A DNA stretch of 64,000 bases from Tepidimonas alkaliphilus. Its GTDB lineage: Bacteria > Pseudomonadota > Gammaproteobacteria > Burkholderiales > Burkholderiaceae_C. Within the stretch, counting starts at the first letter, position 1; each line of letters starts with the position of its first letter. Shown in pieces: positions 22,779-32,996 of this stretch. The DNA lies in assembly GCF_007556595.1 (NCBI RefSeq), contig NZ_VJNB01000010.1:1-64000 (forward strand), written 5' to 3'. The position numbers were made by a program, and so were the translations under genes. Under the pieces are notes generated by a model that was not told where the DNA came from, did no database searches, and saw only the letters and a list, made by a program, of their open reading frames with translations.

Positions 22779-23443
22779 GCCACGCTGTCTTGCGCCACGG
22801 CACGGCTGCTGCGGCTGGCTGGACGGCTGGCCGTGCGAGGGCGCGCGGCAGGCGGACGCGCTGCGGGTTTGGGGACGGCGGCCGGCGTGGCCGTCGGCAA
22901 GCGGTCGAGTTGCCCTTCGGTCAGCGTATCGAGCTGAAAACGCCCGCTTTTGTCCCACAGCCAACTGTCGGTATAGACGACGCTGCCCAGGCGTTGCGGG
23001 GCCGGGTAGGGCGCGGCGGCCAGCACCATGCGTTCAATTTCCGCCTTGATGTGCGGCACATGATCCGGCGCGCGCATCCATTCGAAGCGCTGCACCTCGC
23101 CGCGCGCGCCAATGGTCACGCGCATGACACCCACGGCTTGCAGCAGTGGCGGCAGCTTGCCGCGGTAGATGCGCTCAGCGTAGCGTTCGTACAGGTGGGA
23201 GGCGCCGTCGCGGCGGTATTCGCGCTCGCTGGCAGCCAGCGAGACTTTGCCCGTCCATGGCGGTTCAGGGGCTGGGGCGGCAGCGGGAGGAGGCGCGGGC
23301 GGCGCAACCGCCGCCGGCGCAAGTTCAGGCGCAGGCGCGGGCGTTTCGGTGACCACGGGCTTGGGGGCGGTGCTGCAGCCAGCCAGCCAGCTGGTCAAAG
23401 CCAAGGCGGCCGATGCGGCGATCCAGCGCAACGAGGCGGACAT
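22760..23443 (-). CDS. Putative lipoprotein with TonB C-terminal-like region
   Basis: A 227-residue protein. Start at 23443 is set by a GGGAG Shine-Dalgarno 6 bases upstream and by the lipoprotein signal that follows: hydrophobic stretch to residue 20 and lipobox LAGC with Cys23. Residues 28-75 are Pro/Ala-rich (periplasm-spanning type). The folded part (about 80-185) includes a GVMRVTIGARGEVQRFEW segment resembling the TonB C-terminal domain. A Pro/Ala/Arg-rich tail ends the chain. Function not recognised; similar Burkholderiales proteins are annotated hypothetical or TonB-like. The open frame runs upstream through the tRNA gene, but that part is not coding. Confidence 0.7.
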   Translation of the reverse strand: MSASLRWIAASAALALTSWLAGCSTAPKPVVTETPAPAPELAPAAVAPPAPPPAAAPAPEPPWTGKVSLAASEREYRRDGASHLYERYAERIYRGKLPPLLQAVGVMRVTIGARGEVQRFEWMRAPDHVPHIKAEIERMVLAAAPYPAPQRLGSVVYTDSWLWDKSGRFQLDTLTEGQLDRLPTATPAAVPKPAARPPAARPRTASRPASRSSRAVAQDSVAQPAAR

Positions 23444-23672
23444 CGCGGACTCCCAGACATCGATTTTGGCGTCAACAAACGCCACTGTAGCGTGATTGTG
23501 ATGGATTCGCTGCGTTGGGCGAAGCGAACGAGCAGACGGCCAAACGGCCAGTTGCCTCCGACAGCCACTGGCGACGTCAGCTTGTGAATGAGGAACGTTG
23601 GGGGTGGGAATGCGGACGCAAACGGATAACTGACCGTTTGGGTGCGAGGCGCGATTTCCGCGAAAGGAAATT

Positions 23673-23748
<76 letters not shown>

Positions 23749-23759
23749 GTGAGGCCCAC

Positions 23760-23765
23760 ATTATA
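23760..23765 (-). promoter_or_regulatory. -10 element of the tRNA-Ala promoter
   Basis: Minus-strand TATAAT 11 bp upstream of the tRNA 5' end, predicting a start within a few bases of the mature end. The -35 region is weak and lies within the last codons of the upstream response-regulator-like gene. Confidence 0.6.
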
Positions 23766-23782
23766 CAACGGAAAGAAACTCC

Positions 23783-25429
23783 TCAGCTCGTTTCGGCGCC
23801 CGCCTCCATCGTGCGCAAGCTGACGCCGCCGGGCGGCCGCCCCCCTTTGTCGCCCAAGGCGGCCCGACTCGCCCAAGCGGGGTAGCGCGCGCGCAGCGCC
23901 TGAATGCGTTGCGCCAGCTCGGCCGCGTCGTCGATGCGCGCCTCGTAGCGCTTGAGCGTGCCCCAGGCGGACTCGATGATGCGCGTGTTGCAGGTGGCTT
24001 CGGCGTGCGCCAGCAGCTCCAGCACGGCGGCGCGAGGCTGGCCAGCCAGCACTTGGCGCATGGCCTGCTCCACCAGGCTGAGCACCTCGTGGTGCAGGGC
24101 GCTGAGCCGCTCAGCGTAAGGGGGATGCACCGCGGCGGCTTGCGCCAGCAGCGCGGTCAACGCCTTGGTGCTGCAAAAACGCCGTCCCAAGACGGTGAGG
24201 CGCTCCTCGACCTCCTCCATCTGGATGGCGCGCGCGGCGGTGTGCGCCAGCAGCGTAGCGAGGTTGCAAGCCGCTTCAAAATCGAAGTCCTCATCCAAGA
24301 TGGTGGCCATCATGGCCCGCAGGCGCTCCAGCACGCGCGCCACTTGCGCCTCTTGCAGCAGGTTGGCGATTTCCAGCGTCTGCGCCAAGCGCTGCAAGCG
24401 CCTTGAGTGGGGCTGGCGCTCCAGCACGCGCAGCGCATCATCCAGGCAGCGTTGCAAGCCCTTGCGCTGGCCTGTTTCCAAGTGCATGAAGCCCAACAGC
24501 ACCAGCGTCTGAGCGTCGAACATCTTGGAGTCCAGCCCCAGCTGCGCGCTGCGCGCCAGCAGCTGCTCGGCCAGCTCGCGCTGGCCGCAATAGTGCGCCA
24601 GCATGCCGTGGCGTTGCAGGCGGCTGATCGAATACGGGGTGAGGTCGGTGGCGATTTTGTAGGCGGCCAGCGCCGCGTCGAAGTTGCCTTGCTCGATGTG
24701 CGCGCGACCCAGCACGTCGTAAGCGTCGGGGTAGTGCGGATCGTTGTCGAGCAGCGCTTGCAGCGTGGCGCAGGCTTTTTGCGGCTGGCCCGCATCGAGC
24801 TGCGCGCGCGCCACGCCCAGCCGCGCCCACGGCAACGCTTTGGCTTCGACGACGGCCTCGTAGAGCTGCTGCGCCTCGTCGTAGCGTTGCAGCCGCAACA
24901 GCAGCTCCGCGCCCACGCGCGCGGCGTACAGCCAGTAATCGCCGCGCTGCGCAAAGCGCTGCCGGCACAATTGCGCGGCGCGCTCGAAGTCCTGCGCTTC
25001 CACTGCGGCGAAGATGTCTTTCAGCACCGCTTTGCGGTGGCGCGCCTGCGCGATGCGGGTGGCCAGCTCGTTGGCGGTGAACGGCTTGAGCAGGTAGGAG
25101 TCCAGCGCCGACTCGGCCGCCTCCGCCACCCGCGCGTAAGACGCCTCGGCGGTGACCATGATGAACACGGTGGCAAACGGCAGCAATCCGGCGCGGCGCA
25201 GGTCGTCCAGCAGCGCCTGGCCGGTGCCGTGGTCGTTGGGAAAGTTTTGCTCGCAGACGACGACATCAAAAGTGCGAAATTCCAACAGGCGGCGCGCATC
25301 GGCGATGCGCGGCGCTTGGGCGACGCTGCGCGCGCCGAGGTCGCGCAGTTGGGCCACCAAAATCGAGCGCGAGGTCGGGTTGCCATCGACCACCAGCGCG
25401 GTGGCGTCGTAGAGGTCGCAGGGGATCAT
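23783..25429 (-). CDS. Pseudo-receiver domain plus TPR-like helical protein (paralogue 2)
   Basis: A 548-residue soluble protein. Residues 9-125 form a response-regulator receiver fold (ALVVDGNPTS, FDVVVCEQNF, VTAEAS, SYLLKPF). The position of the phosphorylated aspartate is Glu60, while Asp15, Thr93 and Lys115 are kept. The rest (about 135-540) is helical, with TPR-like pairs such as WARLGVARAQLDAGQPQKAC and YDVLGRAHIEQGNFDAAL. Start at 25429 overlaps the upstream paralogue by 4 bp (ATGA), so it is translated with pilB, pilC and that paralogue. Glu in place of Asp could mimic a phosphorylated state. It probably regulates or scaffolds the pilus machine; that is inference from position. The stop precedes the tRNA gene by 34 bp. 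Confidence 0.82.
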   Translation of the reverse strand: MIPCDLYDATALVVDGNPTSRSILVAQLRDLGARSVAQAPRIADARRLLEFRTFDVVVCEQNFPNDHGTGQALLDDLRRAGLLPFATVFIMVTAEASYARVAEAAESALDSYLLKPFTANELATRIAQARHRKAVLKDIFAAVEAQDFERAAQLCRQRFAQRGDYWLYAARVGAELLLRLQRYDEAQQLYEAVVEAKALPWARLGVARAQLDAGQPQKACATLQALLDNDPHYPDAYDVLGRAHIEQGNFDAALAAYKIATDLTPYSISRLQRHGMLAHYCGQRELAEQLLARSAQLGLDSKMFDAQTLVLLGFMHLETGQRKGLQRCLDDALRVLERQPHSRRLQRLAQTLEIANLLQEAQVARVLERLRAMMATILDEDFDFEAACNLATLLAHTAARAIQMEEVEERLTVLGRRFCSTKALTALLAQAAAVHPPYAERLSALHHEVLSLVEQAMRQVLAGQPRAAVLELLAHAEATCNTRIIESAWGTLKRYEARIDDAAELAQRIQALRARYPAWASRAALGDKGGRPPGGVSLRTMEAGAETS

Positions 25430-27108
25430 GCCGCGGATCCTGCGATCGCCAAGGGGTTGAGCCGATTCAGCACCGCCAGGGCGATGCCGCCGGCGGGACG
25501 CAGTCGTGGGTCGCCCAGCAACGGGCGGCGCCGCATGGCCGTCAGCGCTTGACGCCACGGGCTGAGGCGGCGCCGCCACTCGCTCGCCTCGGGCAGCGCC
25601 GCGCCGTGCCGCTGCAACGCCAGCCAGGCAGTGTCCACCGCCCGACCGTTGAGGGTCTGCAAGGCCAGCTCGCCCAATTCGGCCAGCCCGTGTGACGGCG
25701 AGCCGTGGTTGATCAGATGCAGCGCCTGCTCGATCCGCTGCACGATGGCGGCTTCGCACTGTCGCAGCTGCTCGGCGTAGGGTGGATGCGCCTCAGCGGC
25801 GCGAGCCAGCAGCTCACTCATCGCCTTGGAGACGCCAAAGCGCAGGCCCAGCCGCTGCACCAGCGCCGGTTGAGGCGGCAAGGCGCCGTGTTGCGTGAGC
25901 GCGGCCAGCGCGGCCAGCAGGTTGCAGGCGGCCTCTGCGTCGAAATGGGGTTGCGCGCAGTCTTGCATCCAGCGCGCCACCTCCGCGCTGACGTCGCGGC
26001 CGTCGTGAGCGTCGCGCAGCGCCTCAACCAGATGGCTGAAACGCTGCAGCCGCTCATCATCGGGCGCAGCATGGGTCCGCCGGCGCAGCTCGGCGTCTTG
26101 CCGATGCAACGCGTCGGCGTCGCCGCGCTCAAAGGCGGCCAGCGCCAGCAAGACCAGACTTTCGGCGTCGAACATTTTGGAGTCCAGCCCCAGCGTGGCG
26201 GCGCGTTGCAACAATTCCACGGCTTGGCGGCGGTCGCCGAGAAAAAACGCCAGCATCCCCAGGCGCTGCTGGCGTCCGATGGCCAGCGGCGTGGCGGCCA
26301 GCGCGCGCGCAAGGCTGTCCAAGGCGTCGGCGAATTGGCCCAATTCCGTCTGAGCGCGCGCCAGCGCGTCCAGCGCGTCGGTGTAGTCGGGGTGCAGCTC
26401 CAGCAGCCGCTGCAGGGTGATCAGCGCCGCAGCCGCCGCGCCATCGTCCAGTTGGCAGCGCGCCACGCCCAGCAGCGCCCAAGGCTGCGGGTCGGAGTCC
26501 CAGATCGACTGAAACAGCGCTTGCGCTTGTCCCAGCCGGCCCCGTCGCATCAGGATTTCGGCGCCCCAGCGCGCCGCTTGCAACGCCTGGGGGCCCCGGC
26601 TGGCGAAGCGCTGCAGGCAGCGCTCGACCGCCTCATCGGCGCGGCCGTCTTCCAGCAGTTGGTGGATGTCGTCCAGCGCGGCTTTGCGCCGCTGCGCTTG
26701 CTCGATGCGATCCAGCAGCGTGCCGGTTGAAAAAGGCCGCACCAGGTAGCTGTCCACGGCGGATTCGGCGGCTTCGATCACCTTGGGGTAGGTGGCTTCG
26801 TCGGTGATCAGGATGAACACCGTGCGATACGGCAACAGGCCGCTGCGGCGCAGATCGTCCAGCAACGCTTGGCCCGTGCCGCCGTGCGCAAAGCTGTCGC
26901 CGCAGACCACCACGTCGAAGGTATGGCGCTCGATTTCGCGGCGCGCGTCATCCAGCCACCCCACCTGGGCGACGCTGGCAAAGCCAAACGCGCGCAATTG
27001 CCCGGCCAGCGTCATGCGGGCCGTGGGGTGGGCTTCGGCTACCAGCGCGGCTGACCCTGGCCCGATTGCCGGCCGCGCTGCGGGGGCAGTCGCGGCCGGG
27101 GTCGTCAT
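25426..27108 (-). CDS. Pseudo-receiver domain plus TPR-like helical protein (paralogue 1)
   Basis: A 560-residue paralogue of the next gene downstream, alignable over its length (for example TGQALLDDLRR, LGLDSKMFDAE/Q, AEAHPPYAE are shared or nearly so). The receiver-like domain (about 18-137) is more decayed: Glu25 in the acidic pocket, Gly70 at the phosphorylation site, and Arg124 for the conserved Lys. It cannot be phosphorylated in the normal way. The remaining ~420 residues are helical TPR-like repeats. It overlaps pilC by 4 bp (ATGA) and the next gene by 4 bp, an unbroken coupled set. A pilus-related role is inferred; no family name is known to me. Confidence 0.82.
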   Translation of the reverse strand: MTTPAATAPAARPAIGPGSAALVAEAHPTARMTLAGQLRAFGFASVAQVGWLDDARREIERHTFDVVVCGDSFAHGGTGQALLDDLRRSGLLPYRTVFILITDEATYPKVIEAAESAVDSYLVRPFSTGTLLDRIEQAQRRKAALDDIHQLLEDGRADEAVERCLQRFASRGPQALQAARWGAEILMRRGRLGQAQALFQSIWDSDPQPWALLGVARCQLDDGAAAAALITLQRLLELHPDYTDALDALARAQTELGQFADALDSLARALAATPLAIGRQQRLGMLAFFLGDRRQAVELLQRAATLGLDSKMFDAESLVLLALAAFERGDADALHRQDAELRRRTHAAPDDERLQRFSHLVEALRDAHDGRDVSAEVARWMQDCAQPHFDAEAACNLLAALAALTQHGALPPQPALVQRLGLRFGVSKAMSELLARAAEAHPPYAEQLRQCEAAIVQRIEQALHLINHGSPSHGLAELGELALQTLNGRAVDTAWLALQRHGAALPEASEWRRRLSPWRQALTAMRRRPLLGDPRLRPAGGIALAVLNRLNPLAIAGSAA

Positions 27109-28319
27109 ACCACAGCCCCGAGTTTGAAGATCGGCAGGTACATCGCCACCACGATGCCGCCGATGAGGCCACCCAGCACAACGATGATGATGGGTTCCAG
27201 CAGGCTGGACAAGCCCGCCACCATGTCATCGACTTCCTGCTCATAAAAATCGGCGGCCTTGCCAAGCATGTGGTCAAGCGCGCCGGATTCTTCCCCGATG
27301 GCGCTCATTTGCAGCACCATCGATGGAAACACCCCGGTGGCGGTCATCGCCTGCGTCAGGGCGGTGCCGCTGGCCACATCTTGCTGGATCTTGGCGGTGG
27401 CGTCCGCATAGACCGAGTTGCCGGCGGCGCCGCCCACCGAATCCAGCGCTTCCACCAGCGGCACGCCCGCCGCAAACATGGTGGACAGCGTGCGCGTCCA
27501 GCGCGCTACAGCTGATTTTTCCACCAGTTGGCCAAAAATCGGCACGCGCAACAGCAGCCGATCCATGACGCGCTGCACTTTTTCGCTGCGCTTCCACGCT
27601 TGGAAAAAGAAATACAGCCCGCCGCCCAGCGCGCCAAAAATCAGCCACCAGTAAGCCACAAAGATTTCGCTCAGGGCGATCACGGCCAGCGTCGGGGCCG
27701 GCAAGTCGGCGCCGAAGGAGTTGAACACCTCCTTGAACGCGGGCACGACAAAAATCATGATCACCGCCACCACGATGAACGCCACGATCAACACCGCCGT
27801 GGGATACATCAGCGCGGATTTGACTTTGCTTTTGAGCGCTTCAGTTTTTTCCAGGTAAGTGGCCAGCCGCTCCAGGATGTCTTCCAGAATGCCAGCGGCT
27901 TCGCCGGCTTCGACCAGGTTGCAATACAGCGGGCTGAAGTAGGCCGGATGCTTGCGCAGCGCCGCCGACAGCGAGGTGCCGGTTTCGACGTCGGAGCGGA
28001 TTTCATAAAGCAGGCGCGTCACGCTCGGATTGGGGTTGCCGCGGCCCACGATGTCAAACGCTTGCAGCAATGGCACGCCCGCTTTCATCATGGTGGCCAT
28101 CTGCCGCGTGAAGATGGCGATATCTTTGGGCTTGATGCGGCGGCCCGAGGCGAAGCGGCGCTTGCGCACCTTGAGCACCACGATACCTTGGCGGCGCAGC
28201 TGGGCCTGCACCTGAGCCTCGCCGGCAGCGCGCAGTTCGCCTTTGATGATTTTGCCGTTGCGGTCTTTGCCCTCCCATTCAAAGACGTGTTCGCGAACGG
28301 TCGATGTTGCCGTGGCCAT
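27105..28319 (-). CDS. pilC: Type IV pilus inner-membrane platform protein PilC
   Basis: A 404-residue GspF/PilC platform protein with two T2SSF domains (about 70-195 and 275-395) and three membrane segments (near 175, 225 and 380). Family motifs: FTRQMATMMKAGVPLLQAFDI and the paralogous TRTLSTMFAAGVPLVEALDSV. The ATG at 28319 is preferred over 28328 because an AGGA Shine-Dalgarno is 9 bases before it but abuts the upstream ATG. It lies 48 bp after pilB and overlaps the pseudo-receiver gene. No pilD is present, unlike the common pilB-pilC-pilD order. Confidence 0.95.
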   Translation of the reverse strand: MATATSTVREHVFEWEGKDRNGKIIKGELRAAGEAQVQAQLRRQGIVVLKVRKRRFASGRRIKPKDIAIFTRQMATMMKAGVPLLQAFDIVGRGNPNPSVTRLLYEIRSDVETGTSLSAALRKHPAYFSPLYCNLVEAGEAAGILEDILERLATYLEKTEALKSKVKSALMYPTAVLIVAFIVVAVIMIFVVPAFKEVFNSFGADLPAPTLAVIALSEIFVAYWWLIFGALGGGLYFFFQAWKRSEKVQRVMDRLLLRVPIFGQLVEKSAVARWTRTLSTMFAAGVPLVEALDSVGGAAGNSVYADATAKIQQDVASGTALTQAMTATGVFPSMVLQMSAIGEESGALDHMLGKAADFYEQEVDDMVAGLSSLLEPIIIVVLGGLIGGIVVAMYLPIFKLGAVV

Positions 28320-28367
28320 GGAACGCATTCCTCTTGGTGTGACCGTTTGGCGGCGCCCAGCGGCCCA

Positions 28368-30119
28368 TTAACCCTCGTGGGTCGCCGACAGCACCTCCTC
28401 CAACGACGTGATGCCCATCTTAACCTTGCGCAGGCCGTTTTCGCGCAGGGTGCGCACGCCTTCGCGGCGCGCCTGCGCGGCGATGTCCAGCGCATGCGCG
28501 CCGCGCAGGATCAATTGCTGGATCGCCTCGCTGACCGGCATCACTTGATACAGCCCAATGCGGCCCTTGTAGCCGTCGTGGCAGGCCGGGCAGCCCACCG
28601 CTCGAAACGGCTGCCAGCCGTCGGCCAGATCCTCCTCGGTGAAGCCAGCTTGCAGCAACGTCTGCCGCGGCAGGCCGCGGTGCGGTTGCTTGCAGTGCGG
28701 GCACAAGCGCCGCACCAGCCGTTGCGCGGTGATCAAGTGCACGCTGGCGGCGATGTTGAGCGGCGCCACGCCCATGTGCATCAGGCGCGTCAGGGTGGAG
28801 GGCGCATCGTTGGTGTGCAAGGTGGACAACACCAGATGGCCGGTCTGCGCCGCTTTGATGGCGATGTCGGCGGTTTCCAAATCGCGGATTTCGCCGACCA
28901 TGATGACATCGGGGTCCTGGCGCAAAAACGCGCGCAGCGCGGCTGCAAAGGTCAAGCCAGCCTTTTCGTTGACGTTGACCTGATTGATGCCGGGTAGGAT
29001 GATTTCGGCTGGGTCTTCGGCGGTGGAGATGTTGACCCCAGGCTGGTTCAGCAGGTGGAGGCAGCTGTAGAGGGTGACGGTCTTGCCCGAGCCGGTGGGG
29101 CCGGTGACCAGCACCATGCCATGAGGGCGCTGGATGGCGGCCAGCAGGCGGGCTTGCTCGTCCGGTTCGTAGCCCAGCGCGTCGATGCCCATTTGCGCGC
29201 TGCTGGGGTCCAGGATGCGGATGACGATTTTTTCGCCGAACAACGTTGGCAGGGTGCTGACGCGAAAGTCGATGACCTTGTCCGGCGCGACGCGCAATTT
29301 CATGCGCCCGTCTTGCGGCACGCGCTTTTCTGCAATGTCCAGCCGCGACAGCACCTTGATGCGCGCAGCCAGCCGGTCTTTGATGGCCAGCGGCGGCGCG
29401 GCCACCTCCCGCAATTGGCCGTCGATGCGAAAGCGCACGCGATAAAACTTTTCATACGGCTCAAAATGCAGGTCGGAGGCGCGCATCGCGTAAGCGTCCA
29501 GCAGCATCTTGCGCAAAAAACGCACGATCGGCGCGTCTTCCACTTCCGCGGCCACCGGCTCGGCGTGCACCGTCTCGATGGGCGGTTCGGGCAAGCCAAA
29601 GTCGATGGTCTCGTTCGCCGTGGGCGCCGGCTGGCCTGGCGCATTCCCTTCGGCGTAGCGCTGCACCCAGCGATCCAGCTTGTCCACCTCGGCTACCACC
29701 CAGTCCACCTGCAGCTGGGTTTCGAATTTGACTTTCTCCGCGGCCAGGGGGTCGGACGGGTCGGCGCAGGCCAGCGTCAGCCGGTGGCCGCGCCGTGCCA
29801 GCGGCAGCAGGCGGAATTGCTGGCAAGTGCGGGCCGACAGCACGCCATACGGCAGCCGTTGCGGATCGACCGCGTCCAGGTCGATCAGCGGGGCGGCAAA
29901 GGCCGCCGACATGATGTGCGCCAGCTCGCGCGGCGACACCGCGCGCTGCTCAATCAACTCGGCAATGAACGAGCTGCGCTTGCGTTGCGCATCGGCGTAA
30001 AGTTGCCGGGCGCGCGTCAGCGTCAACGCTCCTTGAGCGATCAAGGCGCGCGCCAGACCCGGCAGCGCCATCGTGGCGGCCAACTCACCGTCCGGGTTTG
30101 GCTGGGGTTCGGCGGTCAT
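28368..30119 (-). CDS. pilB: Type IV pilus assembly ATPase PilB
   Basis: A 583-residue extension ATPase. An N-terminal MshEN/T2SSE_N domain (about 30-150) precedes the catalytic part with Walker A GPTGSGKT (340-347), Asp box EDPAE, Walker [11 protein letters not shown] and His box [13 protein letters not shown], then the zinc tetracysteine (CPHC, CPAC). The start at 30119 gives a normal PilB length; the open frame continues upstream across the accB promoter region but without conservation. It is divergent from accB with 96 bp between starts. Confidence 0.94.
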   Translation of the reverse strand: MTAEPQPNPDGELAATMALPGLARALIAQGALTLTRARQLYADAQRKRSSFIAELIEQRAVSPRELAHIMSAAFAAPLIDLDAVDPQRLPYGVLSARTCQQFRLLPLARRGHRLTLACADPSDPLAAEKVKFETQLQVDWVVAEVDKLDRWVQRYAEGNAPGQPAPTANETIDFGLPEPPIETVHAEPVAAEVEDAPIVRFLRKMLLDAYAMRASDLHFEPYEKFYRVRFRIDGQLREVAAPPLAIKDRLAARIKVLSRLDIAEKRVPQDGRMKLRVAPDKVIDFRVSTLPTLFGEKIVIRILDPSSAQMGIDALGYEPDEQARLLAAIQRPHGMVLVTGPTGSGKTVTLYSCLHLLNQPGVNISTAEDPAEIILPGINQVNVNEKAGLTFAAALRAFLRQDPDVIMVGEIRDLETADIAIKAAQTGHLVLSTLHTNDAPSTLTRLMHMGVAPLNIAASVHLITAQRLVRRLCPHCKQPHRGLPRQTLLQAGFTEEDLADGWQPFRAVGCPACHDGYKGRIGLYQVMPVSEAIQQLILRGAHALDIAAQARREGVRTLRENGLRKVKMGITSLEEVLSATHEG

Positions 30120-30215
30120 GGCAGCGTGCGGTGGTTCGTGTATATTGCGCGCTCCTTGCGTGCCGTTGCGGCGCGATCGGAGCCCGTTCGGAGCATAGTA
30201 CGGTACGGAGTCGCC

Positions 30216-30677
30216 ATGGATCTGCGTAAGCTCAAAACGCTCATCGACCTGGTCTCGGAGTCCAATATCTCCGAACTCGAAATCACCGAAGCCGAGGGCA
30301 AGGTGCGCATTGTCAAGGCTGCCCCCGCCGCCGCGGCGGCGGTAGCGCCCGCGCCGGCTCCGATGACGCCGCTGACCGTGCAGGCTCCGGCTCCCTTGCC
30401 TGAGCCCGCCGCGCCAGCCGTGGCGGTTCCAGTGGCGCCGCAAGGGCACGTCATCAAATCGCCGATGGTCGGCACCTTCTACCGCGCCCCCAGCCCTGGC
30501 GCCAAGCCGTTTGTGGAGGTCGGCCAGGCGGTCAAAGAAGGCGAGACGGTCTGCATCATCGAGGCGATGAAGATCCTCAACGAAATCGAAGCCGACCGCG
30601 CCGGCGTCATCAAAGAAATCTTGGTGGAAAACGGCCAGGCCGTGGAATACGGTCAGCCGCTGTTCGTTCTTGAGTGA
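30216..30677 (+). CDS. accB: Biotin carboxyl carrier protein of acetyl-CoA carboxylase
   Basis: A 153-residue BCCP. An N-terminal helical part (about 1-35), a Pro/Ala-rich linker (about 36-78) and the C-terminal biotinyl domain with the biotin lysine in EAMKILNE. Complete and of usual length. First gene of accB-accC-prmA; the shared 96-bp upstream region contains no promoter that I can assign with confidence. Confidence 0.97.
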   Translation: MDLRKLKTLIDLVSESNISELEITEAEGKVRIVKAAPAAAAAVAPAPAPMTPLTVQAPAPLPEPAAPAVAVPVAPQGHVIKSPMVGTFYRAPSPGAKPFVEVGQAVKEGETVCIIEAMKILNEIEADRAGVIKEILVENGQAVEYGQPLFVLE

Positions 30678-30687
30678 GCCGGCGGCG

Positions 30688-32040
30688 ATGTTCAAAAAGA
30701 TCCTGATCGCCAACCGCGGGGAAATCGCGCTGCGCGTGCAGCGCGCCTGCCGCGAGCTGGGCATCAAGGCGGTGGTGGTGTACTCCGAGGCCGACCGCGA
30801 CGCCAAATACGTCAAGCTCGCCGACGAGGCGGTGTGCATTGGCCCGGCGCCCTCCGCCCAGAGCTACCTGAACATGCCGGCCATCATCTCGGCGGCGGAA
30901 GTCACCGACGCCGAGGCGATCCACCCCGGCTACGGCTTTCTGTCGGAAAACGCCGACTTCGCCGAGCGGGTGGAAAAGAGCGGCTTTGTCTTCATCGGCC
31001 CCACGCCCGAGTCGATTCGGCTGATGGGCGATAAAGTTTCGGCCAAGCAGGCCATGCAGCGCGCCGGCGTGCCGACCGTGCCGGGCTCCGACGGGGCGCT
31101 GCCGGACGATCCGGCCGAAATCAAGCGCATCGCGCGCGCGATCGGCTATCCGGTCATCATCAAGGCCGCTGGCGGCGGCGGCGGGCGCGGCATGCGCGTC
31201 GTGCACACCGAGGCGGCGCTGCTGCACGCGGTGCAGACCACCAAAAGCGAAGCGGCGGCGGCGTTCAACAACCCCGAGGTGTATATGGAGAAATTTCTCC
31301 AAAACCCTCGGCACATCGAGATCCAGGTGCTGGCCGACCAGCATCGCAACGCCGTCCATCTGTTCGAGCGCGACTGCTCGATGCAGCGCCGCCATCAAAA
31401 AATCATCGAAGAAGCCCCAGCGCCGGGCATCCCGCGCCGCCTGATCGATCGCATCGCCGAGCGCTGCGCCGCCGCCTGCAAAAAGATCGGCTACCGCGGC
31501 GCAGGCACCTTTGAATTTCTTTACGAAAACGGCGAGTTCTATTTCATCGAGATGAACACGCGCGTGCAGGTGGAGCATCCGGTCACCGAGATGATCACTG
31601 GCGTGGACATCGTGCGCCAGCAGATTCTGATCGCCGCCGGCGAAAAACTGCCGTTCACACAGCGCCAGCTGCAGCTGCGCGGCCACGCGATCGAGTGCCG
31701 CCTCAACGCCGAAGATCCTTACAAATTTACGCCGTCGCCGGGTCGCATCACCGCCTGGCACGCCCCGGGTGGCCCTGGCGTGCGCGTGGACTCGCACATC
31801 TACACGGGGTATTGCGTGCCGCCCAACTACGATTCGATGATCGGCAAGATCATTGCGCATGGCGACACGCGCGAGCAGGCGCTGGCGCGCATGCGCGGGG
31901 CGCTGGCGGAGGTGGTCATCGAGGGCATCAAGACCAACGTGCCGCTGCACCGCGAGTTGATGGTGGATGCCAACTTCGTGGCCGGCGGCCCCAACATCCA
32001 CTACTTGGAAAGCTGGTTGGCCCAACGTGAGCGCGGCTGA
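30688..32040 (+). CDS. accC: Biotin carboxylase subunit of acetyl-CoA carboxylase
   Basis: A 450-residue ATP-grasp enzyme carboxylating the biotin on [21 protein letters not shown] is the standard N-terminus, fixing the start at the ATG 30688 (a TTG at 30670 would add spurious residues). Glycine-rich ATP loop [13 protein letters not shown], catalytic [14 protein letters not shown] and the [12 protein letters not shown] segment are intact. It follows accB by 10 bp and overlaps prmA. Confidence 0.98.
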   Translation: MFKKILIANRGEIALRVQRACRELGIKAVVVYSEADRDAKYVKLADEAVCIGPAPSAQSYLNMPAIISAAEVTDAEAIHPGYGFLSENADFAERVEKSGFVFIGPTPESIRLMGDKVSAKQAMQRAGVPTVPGSDGALPDDPAEIKRIARAIGYPVIIKAAGGGGGRGMRVVHTEAALLHAVQTTKSEAAAAFNNPEVYMEKFLQNPRHIEIQVLADQHRNAVHLFERDCSMQRRHQKIIEEAPAPGIPRRLIDRIAERCAAACKKIGYRGAGTFEFLYENGEFYFIEMNTRVQVEHPVTEMITGVDIVRQQILIAAGEKLPFTQRQLQLRGHAIECRLNAEDPYKFTPSPGRITAWHAPGGPGVRVDSHIYTGYCVPPNYDSMIGKIIAHGDTREQALARMRGALAEVVIEGIKTNVPLHRELMVDANFVAGGPNIHYLESWLAQRERG

Positions 32041-32962
32041 ATCCGGACCGAACGACGGCGCGGCGCGCTGGCACGAGTTGGTGCTGCGCGTGCCCGAGGC
32101 GCACGTCGAGGACGTCTGCGACGCGCTGGAGGCGCTGCAGGCGCTCAGCATCAGCGTCGAGGATGCCGATGCGGACACGCCGCAGGAGCAAGCCTTGTAT
32201 GGCGAGCCGGGTTTGCCGCCGCCGGCGGCGGGCTGGCAGCGCTCGCGCGTGACGGCGCTGTTCGACACCGAGACGCAGGCGCGCGAAGCCGCGGCGCTGC
32301 TGCAGCCCCAGGACTTCTTCGCCGACTGCGAGGTCGTTGAGGTGCGTCCAGTGCAGGAGGTTGATTGGGTGCGGCTGACGCAATCGCAGTTTGAGCCGGT
32401 GCCGGTCACCGAGGACTTCTGGATCGTGCCGAGCTGGCATGAACCGCCGGCGCAGGCGCGCACGGTGCTGCGGCTGGATCCGGGGCTGGCGTTTGGCACC
32501 GGCACGCACCCGACCACGCGCATGTGCCTGCGCTGGATCGCCACGCGCGGCGCGGTGGCGGCTCAGCGCGTGCTCGATTACGGCTGCGGCTCCGGCATCC
32601 TGGCGATGGCGGCGGCGCGCTTCCGTGCCGCCGAGGTCGACGCGGTGGACATCGACCCGGCGGCGGTGCAGGCCACGCGCGCCAACGCTGCGGCCAACGG
32701 CGTGGCGCTGCGCGCCGGCCCGCCGGAGCTGGCGCAGGGCGCCTACGGCGTCGTGCTGGCCAACATCCTGGCCACGCCGCTGAAGGTGCTGGCGCCGCTG
32801 CTGTGCGGCCATGTCGCGCCCGGTGGTCATCTGGTGCTGGCCGGCATCCTCGCGCGCCAGGCCGACGAGCTGCGCGCCGCCTACGCGCCGTGGCTCGCGC
32901 TGGAGGTGGGCGATGAGGAGGAGGGTTGGGTGCTGATGAGCGCCCGGCGCCCTACCGCCTGA
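32027..32962 (+). CDS. prmA: Ribosomal protein L11 methyltransferase
   Basis: A 311-residue SAM-dependent methyltransferase for ribosomal protein L11. N-terminal substrate domain ([18 protein letters not shown]), then the Rossmann domain with [14 protein letters not shown] and the family LANILATPL motif. The most sensible start is the GTG at 32027 (VSAAESG), overlapping the end of accC by 14 bp; an ATG farther upstream is in frame but reads accC antiphase sequence. Partnership with accBC is common in betaproteobacteria. Confidence 0.93.
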   Translation: MSAAESGPNDGAARWHELVLRVPEAHVEDVCDALEALQALSISVEDADADTPQEQALYGEPGLPPPAAGWQRSRVTALFDTETQAREAAALLQPQDFFADCEVVEVRPVQEVDWVRLTQSQFEPVPVTEDFWIVPSWHEPPAQARTVLRLDPGLAFGTGTHPTTRMCLRWIATRGAVAAQRVLDYGCGSGILAMAAARFRAAEVDAVDIDPAAVQATRANAAANGVALRAGPPELAQGAYGVVLANILATPLKVLAPLLCGHVAPGGHLVLAGILARQADELRAAYAPWLALEVGDEEEGWVLMSARRPTA

Positions 32963-32996
32963 CCGTTCTCCCTGGGCCGCGGCCATAATGGCGGGC

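Noticed and set aside
23619-23640. Possible terminator after tRNA-Ala
   Set aside because: A CAAACGG/CCGTTTG stem is present on the minus strand but no T tract follows, so it cannot be called a terminator.
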